Source of the DNA: JANPCX01 sp031431125
Lineage (GTDB): Bacteria; Pseudomonadota; Gammaproteobacteria; Burkholderiales; Burkholderiaceae_C
Assembly (NCBI GenBank): GCA_031431125.1
Contig: JANPCX010000036.1
Location: 1 to 63,705, forward strand
Direction of reading: 5' to 3'
DNA: 63,705 nucleotides
The notes under the pieces are model-generated. The model did not search any database, had not been told where the DNA came from, and saw nothing but the letters and a program-made list of their open reading frames with translations. The position numbers and the translations under genes were made by a program. Shown piece by piece: positions 1 through 8,437 of the stretch (position 1 is the first letter of the stretch; each line of letters begins with the position of its first letter).

Positions 1-76
1 CCCGAACAGGACAGTGAAACGACTCAGCGCCGATGATAGTGCGGATTCCCGTGTGAAAGTAGGACATCGTCAGGCT
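1..76 (+). rRNA. rrf: 5S ribosomal RNA, 3' part
   Basis: The first bases match the 3' two thirds of a proteobacterial 5S rRNA: the region after the CCGAAC loop, the run GTGAAACG, then AGCGCCGATGATAGT and the closing AGTAGG...CGTCAGGCT. The 5' part lies outside the window. A hairpin terminator follows at once, so this is the last gene of an rRNA operon transcribed rightwards. The small reading frame that crosses it is not a gene. Confidence 0.9.
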
Positions 77-89
77 ACTACCCCTCAAT

Positions 90-127
90 CCCCGCTTCCT
101 CTCACAAGGAGCGGGGATTACTTTTTT
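90..127 (+). terminator. Intrinsic terminator of the rRNA operon
   Basis: A GC-rich stem, CCCCGCTTCC (90-99) against GGAGCGGGG (108-116), has a short loop and is followed by a T-rich stretch ending in six T. It lies 14 bases after the 5S rRNA end. Confidence 0.85.
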
Positions 128-232
128 GCGGCCCGCAATACGCACCAAACAGAATACGTCGGGAACAGACGTCTCAAGTTTTCGCTGCACCGGCCGACAA
201 TATGGTCGTAGTTCCTAAAACTCGGAACCGTG

Positions 233-1078
233 ATGTCTGCTGCAACCAATAAACCTTTGTTAACCGAAGCCTTGCGCGATTTGAGTGCATGGACCGCTTA
301 TTTTCGCGACGCAGAGATTCCCGTGCAAGCGGACAGCGCCGAGGCCCTCGAGGCGTTGCGTGCCAACGAGGACGACGTGGATGCGAACACGATCGCAGAG
401 GTGATCTCTACCGACCCGCTGTTGACGCTGAAGGTGCTCGCATTTGCCTCCCGCAACCGGCCCGCTAGCCGAGTAACAGACACCGAGACCGTGATCGCGG
501 CCCTGGTCATGATGGGTATCTCGCCGTTTTTCCACGCATTCGGCCCACAGCCAACGCTTGAAGACCGACTGCAAGATGCACCAGAAGCGCTGGATGGTCT
601 GCGGCAGGTTCTGCGACGTTCTCACCGCGCTGCGAATTTCGCGTTGGCGTTTGCGGTTCATCGCATGGACCACGACGCCGCAGTCATCCATCAAGCGGCA
701 CTTTTGCACGATTTCGCCGAGATGCTGTTGTGGACACACGCACCCTCTTTGGCCTTACGCATTCGTGTTGCCCAACTCGCCGACTCGACCTTGCGTTCTG
801 CAGCCGCACAACAGGCGACACTCAACATTGAATTGACCGACCTGCAGCAGTCTCTGATGAAGGTTTGGTGCTTGCCCGAACTGCTGATCCGCATCACCGA
901 CGACAAACATGCCGATCACCCGAGCGTGAAAAGCGTGCTTTTGGCCATGCGTCTTGCTCGTCACACCGCGCAAGGTTGGGAGAACGCGGCGCTGCCAGAT
1001 GACGTGAATGACATCGCGCAGCTGTTGAACCTCTCCCAAGCCGCCGCGTTGAGCTTCGTTCTCGACGTTGAAAGGTGA
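233..1078 (+). CDS. HDOD domain protein
   Basis: The product is about 281 residues and looks like a single HDOD (HD-related output) domain. The segment HQAALLHDFAEML near residue 152 resembles the degenerate HD helix, and the N-terminal part (STDPLLTLKVLAFAS) matches the usual HDOD opening. No catalytic HD metal cluster is evident. HDOD proteins are generally signalling or scaffold proteins; no specific partner can be read here. A GTG at 230 directly precedes the ATG at 233, so either could be the start. It stands alone between the rRNA operon and iscR on the same strand. The family call is fairly firm, the role unknown. Confidence 0.75.
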   Translation: MSAATNKPLLTEALRDLSAWTAYFRDAEIPVQADSAEALEALRANEDDVDANTIAEVISTDPLLTLKVLAFASRNRPASRVTDTETVIAALVMMGISPFFHAFGPQPTLEDRLQDAPEALDGLRQVLRRSHRAANFALAFAVHRMDHDAAVIHQAALLHDFAEMLLWTHAPSLALRIRVAQLADSTLRSAAAQQATLNIELTDLQQSLMKVWCLPELLIRITDDKHADHPSVKSVLLAMRLARHTAQGWENAALPDDVNDIAQLLNLSQAAALSFVLDVER

Positions 1079-1175
1079 GTACACGCTCACTGCACGGGGT
1101 TTGAAGCGGAACCCGAGCCAATTTCCGGCAACGAGGGGTTTACCCCGGGCATAACCGAGTGAATCACTCAAGTTC

Positions 1176-1204
1176 TGTTATACTTGACTAAAGTACTACG
1201 GAAT
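1176..1204 (+). promoter_or_regulatory. iscR promoter with probable IscR binding site
   Basis: An extended -10 element (TG at 1176-1177, TATACT at 1179-1184) overlaps ATACTTGACTAAAGTACT (1180-1197). The left half, ATACTTGACT, fits the known type 1 IscR half site ATASYYGACT; the right half is only partly conserved. An operator over the -10 would suit autorepression of the isc operon by [2Fe-2S]-IscR. Downstream leader sequence holds a small hairpin (CGATCC 1271-1276 with GGATCG 1286-1291) before the ribosome site AAGGAGA at 1304-1310. The role is inferred from motif and position. Confidence 0.55.
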
Positions 1205-1315
1205 AGGTGACTGGCTTCAAAGTCAGCCCTACGGTTAGTACGGAAGGCTTGCCGAGCCTGTATTGAGGCCCGATCCAAATTTGGCGGATCGACCAACGGC
1301 GTCAAGGAGAGAAGC

Positions 1316-1849
1316 ATGCGTTTGACCACCAAAGGGCGATTTGCGGTAACGGCCATGATCGATTTGGCGTTGCGTGAACAATCCGGGCCGGTTGCTTTGG
1401 CCGCCATCAGTGCGCGGCAGCAGATATCACTGTCTTACTTGGAACAGCTGTTCGGGAAACTGCGCCGCCACGGCTTGGTGGAGAGCACGCGTGGCCCGGG
1501 TGGGGGTTACTCCTTGGCGCGCGCGGCGGCTGAGATCTCTGTGGCTGACATCATTGTTGCGGTAGATGAGCCACTTGACGCCACGGGTTGTGCAGGCAAA
1601 GAGAACTGCATGGGTGAAGACGCAGGTCGGTGCATGACCCATGATCTGTGGGCCAGTCTCAACGCCAAAATGATTGAGTACTTGAACTCAGTGTCGTTGC
1701 GCAACTTGGTTGATGAGCAATTGGCCAAGGGCATATCTGTGGAAGTACACCATGTGAAACGGGCGATTTCAAGCCAGCCCGTGCTCAAGCCTATCAAGAT
1801 CACCGCGCCCAATTCGGTATTTGCCTTGGGCGGCGTGTTGTCAAAATAA
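1316..1849 (+). CDS. iscR: Fe-S cluster regulator IscR (Rrf2 family)
   Basis: This 177-residue Rrf2-family transcription factor has an N-terminal winged helix beginning MRLTTKGRFAVTAM and the recognition-helix and wing region SLSYLEQLFGKLR...GPGGGY. The cluster-binding segment CAGKENCMGEDAGRCMTH has three Cys and a His, spaced as the [2Fe-2S] ligands of Escherichia coli IscR. With its cluster bound, IscR represses the isc operon; the apo-form regulates other promoters. It is first in the isc operon, with a good Shine-Dalgarno (AAGGAGA) and an IscR-like site upstream. The C-terminal tail after residue ~135 is longer than the E. coli core and not clearly conserved. Confidence 0.95.
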   Translation: MRLTTKGRFAVTAMIDLALREQSGPVALAAISARQQISLSYLEQLFGKLRRHGLVESTRGPGGGYSLARAAAEISVADIIVAVDEPLDATGCAGKENCMGEDAGRCMTHDLWASLNAKMIEYLNSVSLRNLVDEQLAKGISVEVHHVKRAISSQPVLKPIKITAPNSVFALGGVLSK

Positions 1850-1885
1850 CTTCATTTAACTTTTGTATTGAACCGAGTGCGTGTG

Positions 1886-3106
1886 ATGGACATGACCCCC
1901 CACTTCCCGATTTACATGGACTACGGCGCCACCAACCCGGTGGACCAGCGTGTGGTCGATGCCATGATTCCTTGGTTGCGTGAACACTTTGGCAATCCTG
2001 CTTCGCGCAGCCACGCCTGGGGGTGGGAGGCAGAAGCCATTGTTGAAAGTTCGCGTGAGCAAGTGGCGGCGATGATTGGTGCCGACCCACGCGAGATCGT
2101 GTGGACATCTGGCGCTACAGAGTCCAACAACTTGGCCATCAAAGGCGCGGCGCATTTCTACAAAACCCGCGGCAAACACCTCATCACGGTGAAGACGGAA
2201 CACAAGTGCGTGCTCGACACCATGCGTGAACTCGAGCGGCAGGGCTTTGAGGTGACTTACCTGGACGTGCAGGAAGACGGTTTGCTCGACTTGAACCGTT
2301 TGAAAGATGCCATTCGTGCGGACACGATTTTGGTGTCTGTTATGTTCGTCAACAATGAAATCGGTGTGATTCAGGACATCCCGGGCATTAGCGCGATGTG
2401 CCGCGAACGAGGAATCATTTTCCATGTGGATGCGGCGCAGGCCACGGGCAAGGTCGCCATCGACATGGCCACGCTGCCGGTGGATTTGATGAGCCTGGCC
2501 TCGCACAAAACCTATGGCCCTAAAGGCATCGGTGCGCTCTATGTGCGCCGCAAACCGCGCGTGCGTATTGAGGCGCAAATGCACGGTGGTGGCCATGAGC
2601 GGGGCATGCGTTCGGGCACCTTGCCTACCCACCAGATTGTGGGCATGGCAGAAGCGTTTCGCATTGCGCGCGAAGAAATGAATATCGAGCTGCCGCGCAT
2701 TCATGCGTTGCAGCAGCGTTTGATTTCCGGCCTACAAGGCATGGAACAAGTGTTCTTGAACGGTCACCCGACAAAACGTGTTCCGCACAACGTGAACATG
2801 TCCTTTAACTACGTGGAAGGTGAGTCGCTCATCATGGGCATCAAGGGCATTGCCGTGTCGTCGGGTTCGGCCTGCACGTCGGCGAGCTTGGAGCCGAGTT
2901 ATGTGCTGCGGGCCTTGGGCCGCAGTGATGAGCTTGCGCATTCGTCGCTGCGAATGACCATAGGCCGCTTCACGACCGAAGACGAAATTGATTATGTGGT
3001 GGCCACGCTGAAAGACAGGGTCGCCAAACTGCGTGATTTGTCCCCGCTTTGGGACATGTACAAAGACGGCGTGGACTTGAGCACGATTCAGTGGACAGCG
3101 CACTGA
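1886..3106 (+). CDS. iscS: Cysteine desulfurase IscS
   Basis: IscS is a PLP enzyme that takes sulfur from L-cysteine and passes it as a persulfide to IscU and other acceptors. The PLP lysine lies in ASHKTYGPKG and the active-site cysteine loop is SSGSACTSASLEPSY. The protein ends with DLSTIQWTAH, the conserved IscS tail used in contacts with IscU. The length from the ATG at 1886 is 406 residues, close to the usual 404. A TTG at 1868 and an ATG at 1892 are other possible starts; no strong ribosome site separates them. It follows iscR by 36 bases and precedes iscU. Confidence 0.96.
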   Translation: MDMTPHFPIYMDYGATNPVDQRVVDAMIPWLREHFGNPASRSHAWGWEAEAIVESSREQVAAMIGADPREIVWTSGATESNNLAIKGAAHFYKTRGKHLITVKTEHKCVLDTMRELERQGFEVTYLDVQEDGLLDLNRLKDAIRADTILVSVMFVNNEIGVIQDIPGISAMCRERGIIFHVDAAQATGKVAIDMATLPVDLMSLASHKTYGPKGIGALYVRRKPRVRIEAQMHGGGHERGMRSGTLPTHQIVGMAEAFRIAREEMNIELPRIHALQQRLISGLQGMEQVFLNGHPTKRVPHNVNMSFNYVEGESLIMGIKGIAVSSGSACTSASLEPSYVLRALGRSDELAHSSLRMTIGRFTTEDEIDYVVATLKDRVAKLRDLSPLWDMYKDGVDLSTIQWTAH

Positions 3107-3149
3107 AACACACCTCGCCCGCATAGCCGTATTTCAGGAGTCAAATACC

Positions 3150-3542
3150 ATGGCCTACAGTGAAAAAGTCGTCGAGCACTACGAGAACCCCAAGAACGTG
3201 GGTTCTTTCGACAAAGGAGATCAAACCGTCGGCACCGGCATGGTGGGTGCGCCCGCCTGCGGCGACGTGATGAAGTTGCAGATCAAAGTCAACCCGAAAA
3301 CCGGCTTGATTGAAGACGCGAAGTTCAAAACCTATGGCTGCGGCTCGGCCATTGCGTCGAGTTCACTCGTCACCGAATGGATCAAGGGCAAGTCTTTGGA
3401 CGAAGCGCTGACCATCAAGAACACGCACATTGCTGAAGAACTGGCTTTGCCGCCGGTGAAAATTCACTGCTCTATCTTGGCGGAAGACGCGATCAAGGCG
3501 GCGGTGAACGACTACAAAGTCAAGACCACGAACGCTGCATAA
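3150..3542 (+). CDS. iscU: Fe-S cluster scaffold IscU
   Basis: IscU is the scaffold on which [2Fe-2S] clusters are built before transfer. The 130-residue protein has the three cluster cysteines (Cys37 in GAPACGDV, one in YGCGSA, one in IHCS), the adjacent His, and the LPPVK motif recognised by the chaperone HscA. The start at 3150 has an AGGAG ribosome site. It sits between iscS and iscA, with only three bases between its stop and the iscA start. Confidence 0.97.
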   Translation: MAYSEKVVEHYENPKNVGSFDKGDQTVGTGMVGAPACGDVMKLQIKVNPKTGLIEDAKFKTYGCGSAIASSSLVTEWIKGKSLDEALTIKNTHIAEELALPPVKIHCSILAEDAIKAAVNDYKVKTTNAA

Positions 3543-3545
3543 ACC

Positions 3546-3869
3546 ATGGCCGTGACCCTCACCGAAGCAGCGGCACGCCATGTGTCGCGCTACTTGATCA
3601 AACGCGGCAAAGGCGTGGGCGTGCGCCTGGGTGTCAAAACCACGGGCTGCTCTGGCCTGGCTTACAAGCTGGAGTATGCGGACGACCTGGCGCCTGAAGA
3701 TGTGGTGTTCGAGCACAAGGGCGTCAAGGTGCTGGTCGATCCCAAAAGTCTGCCCTACATCGACGGTACCGAGCTTGATTTTGTGCGTGAAGGCCTGAAC
3801 GAAGGCTTCAAGTTTCGTAACCCACGTGAGAAGGATCGCTGCGGTTGTGGTGAGTCTTTCCGCGTCTAA
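3546..3869 (+). CDS. iscA: Fe-S carrier protein IscA
   Basis: A-type carrier of 107 residues with the three conserved cysteines: Cys35 in TTGCSGLAY, and Cys99 and Cys101 in the C-terminal CGCGESF. It carries clusters or iron from the scaffold to apo-proteins, particularly [4Fe-4S] targets. It is nearly contiguous with iscU. A terminator-like hairpin lies just after its stop, before hscB. Confidence 0.96.
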   Translation: MAVTLTEAAARHVSRYLIKRGKGVGVRLGVKTTGCSGLAYKLEYADDLAPEDVVFEHKGVKVLVDPKSLPYIDGTELDFVREGLNEGFKFRNPREKDRCGCGESFRV

Positions 3870-3888
3870 ATCACAGGCCAACTCCAGC

Positions 3889-3917
3889 AAGGCGCGGCTT
3901 CCAGTCGCGCCTTTTTC
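3889..3917 (+). terminator. Terminator-like hairpin between iscA and hscB
   Basis: AAGGCGCG (3889-3896) pairs with CGCGCCTT (3906-3913) across a 9-base loop, and T residues follow (CGCGCCTTTTTC). This has the form of an intrinsic terminator inside the isc operon, 18 to 47 bases upstream of the hscB start. It could lower expression of hscB-hscA-fdx relative to iscRSUA. Its effect is inferred. Confidence 0.65.
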
Positions 3918-3935
3918 TTGATCAACACTGGTTCC

Positions 3936-4454
3936 ATGCGACTCGACAGCAACGACTTTGAACTCTTCGGCCTGCCGCAGCAGTTCCAGCAAGACCGCGC
4001 CCAGATTGACGCGCAGTGGCGCCGCTTGCAAGCCGAGGTGCATCCCGATCGTTTCGCCAGCGAAGGCGCTGCGGCCCAGCGTGTGGCCATGCAATGGTCG
4101 GTGCGTGTGAACGAGGCCTATGGCCGCCTCAAAGAGCTCCTGGCGCGGGCTGCCTACTTGTGCGAACTCAGCGGCGCACCGATAGCCGCCCACAACAACA
4201 CGGCCATGCCACCGAGTTTTTTGGTGGAACAGATGAGTTGGCGTGAGGCGTTGGATGAAGCGGACACAGCGCAGGCCGTGGCTGCACTGGAGGCGCTGGT
4301 GGCTGTCGCACGTGCGAGCCGCATGCAATCCTTGGCAAAACTGCTTGACGAGGACCATGACGCCGCTGGCGCGGCCCAGCAAGTCCGCGCCTTGATGTTC
4401 ATTGAACGTTTTTCCGATGACGTGCAGCATCGGCTGGACGCACTTCAACCTTGA
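3936..4454 (+). CDS. hscB: Co-chaperone HscB
   Basis: HscB is the J-domain co-chaperone that delivers IscU to HscA and stimulates its ATPase. The J domain covers roughly the first 75 residues, with the HPDRF motif; the rest forms the IscU-binding helices. From the ATG at 3936 the protein is 172 residues, the normal size. An upstream in-frame TTG at 3918 lies in the terminator hairpin's T tract and is less likely. hscA starts 12 bases after its stop. Confidence 0.93.
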   Translation: MRLDSNDFELFGLPQQFQQDRAQIDAQWRRLQAEVHPDRFASEGAAAQRVAMQWSVRVNEAYGRLKELLARAAYLCELSGAPIAAHNNTAMPPSFLVEQMSWREALDEADTAQAVAALEALVAVARASRMQSLAKLLDEDHDAAGAAQQVRALMFIERFSDDVQHRLDALQP

Positions 4455-4466
4455 CCCGATCCCCCC

Positions 4467-6323
4467 ATGGCCCTTTTGCAAATTTCTGAGCCCGGCGGCA
4501 CGCCCGACCCCCACCAGCGCCGCGTGGCTGTGGGCATAGACTTGGGCACCACCCATTCCCTGGTGGCTGCCGTGCGCAGTGGTGTCGCCGAGTGTTTGCC
4601 TGACATGCAAGGGCGCGTGATTCTGCCCTCGGCAGTGCGCTATTTGCCGGGTGGGCGGCGGCAAATTGGTGTTGAGGCCTTGGCCGACGCCGCGCTCGAC
4701 CCGCGCAATACCGTCGTGTCGGTCAAGCGTTTCATGGGGCGTGGCCTGCAAGACATTCAAGAACGCAGTCAGCTGCCCTATGAGTTTGTGGATGCACCCG
4801 GCATGGTGCAGATTCAAACGGTGGATGGTGTGAAATCACCTGTTGAAGTATCCGCAGAAATTTTGGCCACCTTGCGCCAACGCGCAGAAGACAGTTTTGA
4901 CGATGAGTTGTTCGGTGCGGTGATCACGGTCCCCGCTTATTTCGACGACGCACAGCGCCAGGCCACCAAAGACGCCGCCGAGCTGGCCGGTATCCATGTG
5001 CTGCGCCTGATCAACGAGCCCACGGCCGCCGCCATTGCCTACGGCTTGGAGCACGGATCGGAAGGGCTCTACCTCGTCTACGACTTGGGCGGTGGCACCT
5101 TCGATGTGTCGCTGCTGCGCTTGAGTGAGGGCGTGTTTGAAGTTGTGGCGACGGGCGGTGACTCTGCACTGGGTGGCGACGACTTTGACCGCTTGTTGGC
5201 CGACTGGGCCCTGTCGCAAACCGGCTTGACGGCCTCGACACCCCAAGACAAACGCGCGGTGCTGGTGGCCGCACGCGCGGCCAAGGAAAAACTCTCCAGC
5301 AGCGACCACGCGACCCTGGCCTGTCCCATGGCCGGCAGCGAGCTCTCGGTGCGCATCGACCGTGCACAGTTTGTGGTCCTGACCCAGCCACTCGTGGAGC
5401 GCACCATGGTCGCCCTGCGTCGCGTGCTGCGTGATGCCAAAACCGAAAAAAGCGATGTGCAAGGCGTGGTGATGGTGGGTGGCTCGACCCGCATGCCCAT
5501 GGTGCAGCAGGCTGTGGCTGCCTACTTTGACAAACCGCCCCTGACCAATTTGAACCCGGACGAGGTGGTGGCCCTGGGCGCTGCAATTCAGGCCCATGCC
5601 TTGGCAGGCAACGCTGGGGCGCAAGAGCTTTTGCTGCTGGACGTGATTCCACTGTCTCTCGGCCTGGAAACCATGGGCGGTTTGGTGGAACGCATCATTC
5701 CCCGCAACAGCACGATTCCAACAGCGCGAGCCCAAGACTTCACTACCTTCAAAGACGGCCAAACCGCCATGGCCATCCATGTGCTGCAAGGCGAACGCGA
5801 GTTGGTGACCGATTGCCGCTCCTTGGCACGTTTTGAGCTGCGCGGCATTCCTCCCATGGTGGCGGGCGCCGCCAAGATCCGCGTCACCTTCCAGGTCGAT
5901 GCCGACGGCATGCTCAGTGTCAGTGCCAAAGAGGAAAGCTCGGGAGTCGTGGCTTCGGTTTCTGTCAAGCCCAGCTATGGTCTGGCCGACGACGACATCG
6001 CGCGCATGTTGAGGGAGAGTTTCACGACCGCCGAGGTCGACATGCAGGCCCGCAGCCTGCGTGAAGCCCAGGTGGAGGCCCAGCGTTTGGTGCTGGCCAC
6101 CCGCGCCGCGTTGTTGACCGATGGCGCGCTGTTGCCCGAAGCAGAGGTGGCCCAACTGCAAGCGCAATTGATCGAGCTGGAGCGCACGGCCCAAGGCAGC
6201 GACCATCACCACATCAATGCGGCTGTGGAAGCATTGGCCCACAACACCGAAGCCTTCGCGGCTGCACGAATGAACCGCAGCATCCACGACGCCTTAACCG
6301 GGCGTCGCGTGGATGACCTTTAG
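4467..6323 (+). CDS. hscA: Chaperone HscA (Hsp70 family)
   Basis: This 618-residue Hsp70 is specialised for Fe-S assembly. The ATPase domain opens with VGIDLGTTHSLVA, followed by the phosphate-2 motif YDLGGGTFDVSLL and the adenosine motif VVMVGGSTRMPMVQ. The substrate-binding domain begins near residue 390 (DVIPLSLGLETMGG). HscA binds the LPPVK peptide of IscU and promotes cluster transfer. Its stop lies 13 bases before the fdx start. Confidence 0.96.
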   Translation: MALLQISEPGGTPDPHQRRVAVGIDLGTTHSLVAAVRSGVAECLPDMQGRVILPSAVRYLPGGRRQIGVEALADAALDPRNTVVSVKRFMGRGLQDIQERSQLPYEFVDAPGMVQIQTVDGVKSPVEVSAEILATLRQRAEDSFDDELFGAVITVPAYFDDAQRQATKDAAELAGIHVLRLINEPTAAAIAYGLEHGSEGLYLVYDLGGGTFDVSLLRLSEGVFEVVATGGDSALGGDDFDRLLADWALSQTGLTASTPQDKRAVLVAARAAKEKLSSSDHATLACPMAGSELSVRIDRAQFVVLTQPLVERTMVALRRVLRDAKTEKSDVQGVVMVGGSTRMPMVQQAVAAYFDKPPLTNLNPDEVVALGAAIQAHALAGNAGAQELLLLDVIPLSLGLETMGGLVERIIPRNSTIPTARAQDFTTFKDGQTAMAIHVLQGERELVTDCRSLARFELRGIPPMVAGAAKIRVTFQVDADGMLSVSAKEESSGVVASVSVKPSYGLADDDIARMLRESFTTAEVDMQARSLREAQVEAQRLVLATRAALLTDGALLPEAEVAQLQAQLIELERTAQGSDHHHINAAVEALAHNTEAFAAARMNRSIHDALTGRRVDDL

Positions 6324-6336
6324 GAAGACTCCCGCC

Positions 6337-6681
6337 ATGCCCGTCATCACCATACTGCCCCACCCCGAGTACTGCCCGAATGGTGCGTCGATCAACGCCT
6401 CACCGGGTGAATCCATTTGTGAGGCCTTGCTCGAACACGACATCGAAATCGAACACGCCTGCGAAATGAGTGCCGCTTGTACCACCTGCCATGTGGTGGT
6501 GCGCCAGGGTTTGGCGTCGTTGAATGAACTCGATGAAGTGGAAGAAGACCTGCTCGACCGGGCTTGGGGCTTGGAGCCCAATTCGCGCCTGTCTTGTCAA
6601 GCCATCTTGGCCCAGCAAGACGTGACGATTGAAATCCCCAAGTACTCGATTAACCACGCCAAAGAGGCGCATCCGAAGTAG
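6337..6681 (+). CDS. fdx: [2Fe-2S] ferredoxin of the Isc system
   Basis: Adrenodoxin-type ferredoxin of 114 residues that supplies electrons for cluster assembly. The cluster ligands are in CEMSAACTTC plus a later Cys in RLSCQA. The ATG at 6337 was chosen because AGGAAG lies 9 bases upstream and the product opens MPVITILPH as in homologues; an ATG at 6313 overlaps hscA. It is the last gene of the operon. No iscX follows, and a terminator lies just downstream. Confidence 0.94.
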   Translation: MPVITILPHPEYCPNGASINASPGESICEALLEHDIEIEHACEMSAACTTCHVVVRQGLASLNELDEVEEDLLDRAWGLEPNSRLSCQAILAQQDVTIEIPKYSINHAKEAHPK

Positions 6682-6689
6682 CAAAGAAA

Positions 6690-6712
6690 AAGCCCGCACA
6701 AGGCGGGCTTTG
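6690..6712 (+). terminator. Intrinsic terminator of the isc operon
   Basis: AAGCCCGC (6690-6697) pairs with GCGGGCTT (6703-6710) over a 5-base loop, directly after the fdx stop. A-rich sequence precedes it, so it may also work for the convergent gene at 6739. Confidence 0.75.
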
Positions 6713-6738
6713 TTCGCCGTCCACTGCAGCGTGAGATC

Positions 6739-7035
6739 TCAGCGGCGCTGTTCGGCCGGTGTTGGCGCCCGTCTAAACCAAGCGCCCATGCCGCGCAGTG
6801 CGGACCAGCGAGATGTTTTTGATGTGCTGGCTTCTCGGGCCAGCAACTTGCCAGAGGCTTCGAGGGTGTCCACGAAGTGTTTCACCTCGGGACGTTTGAG
6901 GCCGCTGGAATCAACCAGCTGAGCCAGGGAGACATACCGCTGAGACATCTCGCTGAGCATGCGGCGGTATGCGGTGCGGTGGTGGGCGGCAGACAACTCC
7001 GGCCAAGACGCTAGTCGATACTCTTTGTTCATCAT
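6739..7035 (-). CDS. Hypothetical protein, possible winged-helix fold
   Basis: This 98-residue product is not a family I can name. It is rich in charged and helical residues; the stretch YVSLAQLVDSSGLKRPEVKH followed by FVDTLEASGKLL reads like a helix-turn-helix and recognition helix. A GAGGA ribosome site lies 9 bases before the first of two adjacent ATG codons (7035 and 7032). It converges on the isc operon and is divergent from tsaD, with about 217 bases between them. Coding is supported by the ribosome site and protein-like composition. Confidence 0.6.
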   Translation of the reverse strand: MMNKEYRLASWPELSAAHHRTAYRRMLSEMSQRYVSLAQLVDSSGLKRPEVKHFVDTLEASGKLLAREASTSKTSRWSALRGMGAWFRRAPTPAEQRR

Positions 7036-7252
7036 GTCGTAGAGTCCTCAGTCAGTTCTGTTTTACCTGCCCGTGATGGAATCGGGCTTCGGGATGGGGA
7101 AGATAGTCGTGTTGTGTCGTACAAGGAAGCGAACTCCGTCACGAACGCGGGTAATCACCAGTGTGCTCAAGCCCATTCGTCGCGACTACTCCACAAAGCG
7201 CAACAAGCGGTTACAGAGCGCCCCGGGGAAGGTGTCAACTTAAACTCTCTCA

Positions 7253-8302
7253 ATGAACATTTTGGGCATTGAATCTTCCTGTGATGAAACGGGTGTGGCG
7301 TTGGTGAGCTACCAAGACGCCGGACAAATCCCGACGTTGCTGTCTGAGTCGCTCCACAGCCAAATCGACATGCACCAAGCCTACGGCGGTGTCGTGCCCG
7401 AATTGGCCTCGCGCGACCACATACGCCGCGTCGTGCCGCTGACCCGACAAGTGATGGCCAAGGCGGGTTTGGTTCTGGGTGACGTGAACGTCGTGGCATA
7501 TACCCAAGGCCCCGGTTTGGCCGGGGCTCTGTTGGTGGGTGCGGGTGTGGCTTGCGCACTGGCGGCGGCGCTTCAGAAGCCCGTCATGGGTGTGCATCAC
7601 CTGGAGGGGCACCTGCTGTCGCCTTTTTTGTCTGCCGAACCACCTGAGTTTCCCTTTGTGGCTTTGTTGGTCTCGGGCGGCCACACCCAGTTGATGCGGG
7701 TCGACGATGTCGGCCAGTACACCTTGCTGGGTGAGTCGATTGATGATGCGGCGGGGGAGGCCTTTGACAAGTCGGCCAAGCTGATGGGTTTGGGTTACCC
7801 CGGCGGTCCCGCATTGGCTCGTATTGCGTTGAGTGGCGACGCCCAACGTTTTGAGCTGCCCAGACCCTTGCTGCACAGCGGAGATCTGAATTTTTCGTTT
7901 GCGGGTTTGAAGACGGCAGTTCGAACCCAAGTGCTCAAGCTCGGTGCAACGCCCAGCGCACAGGACTTCGCTGATTTGGCTGCCTGCACGCAAGAGGCCA
8001 TTGCCGACGTACTGGTCAAAAAGGCGATGCGTGCGCTGAGTCAGACAGGCCTTAAACGTTTGGTCGTGGCGGGTGGGGTTGGCGCCAATGCGCGCCTGCG
8101 TGAACGTTTGAACGCAGCCTGTGCCCGGGTTGCGGTCAAGGTGCACTACCCTGAACTGGCGCTGTGCACAGACAACGGCGCCATGATTGCCCTTGCAGCG
8201 GCCATGCGGCTGCAACGTGGTTTGGCTCAGTTGCAGAGCGACCACGCCTTTCGTGTGCTGCCGAGGTGGCCACTGGCAGATGTTGTCAATGCAATGGCTT
8301 GA
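7253..8302 (+). CDS. tsaD: tRNA threonylcarbamoyladenosine transferase TsaD
   Basis: TsaD transfers the threonylcarbamoyl group to A37 of ANN-decoding tRNAs, working with TsaB and TsaE. The 349-residue protein has the ASKHA fold: MNILGIESSCDETGVA at the N-terminus, the metal-binding HHLEGH motif near residue 115, the LVSGGHTQL loop, and the C-terminal CTDNGAMIA nucleotide site. It is monocistronic here, with a hairpin terminator after it. Metallopeptidase annotations of this family (Gcp) are historical. Confidence 0.96.
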   Translation: MNILGIESSCDETGVALVSYQDAGQIPTLLSESLHSQIDMHQAYGGVVPELASRDHIRRVVPLTRQVMAKAGLVLGDVNVVAYTQGPGLAGALLVGAGVACALAAALQKPVMGVHHLEGHLLSPFLSAEPPEFPFVALLVSGGHTQLMRVDDVGQYTLLGESIDDAAGEAFDKSAKLMGLGYPGGPALARIALSGDAQRFELPRPLLHSGDLNFSFAGLKTAVRTQVLKLGATPSAQDFADLAACTQEAIADVLVKKAMRALSQTGLKRLVVAGGVGANARLRERLNAACARVAVKVHYPELALCTDNGAMIALAAAMRLQRGLAQLQSDHAFRVLPRWPLADVVNAMA

Positions 8303-8369
8303 CCTAGGGCGAAATCTCGTCAACTCTCGTGCACAAGGCCGCAAACTAGAATTCCAGGTTGTATTTTCG

Positions 8370-8400
8370 AGGCCGCTTGCAGTTCGCGGCTTTTCTTTTT
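8370..8400 (+). terminator. Terminator after tsaD
   Basis: GCCGC (8372-8376) pairs with GCGGC (8386-8390) over a 9-base loop, followed by TTTTCTTTTT. It lies between tsaD and the binding-protein gene. Confidence 0.65.
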
Positions 8401-8437
8401 CCAAGCGCACATGTGTGCGCTCCAGCGACTCGTTTCA

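Noticed and set aside
14..211. 65-codon frame at the start of the window
   Set aside because: It overlaps the 5S rRNA and its terminator.
3363..4817. Long minus-strand open frame (484 codons) across iscU-hscA
   Set aside because: It lies entirely antisense to well-conserved isc genes and its translation is a His/Arg/Gln-rich product without recognisable domains, as expected from high-GC antisense frames.
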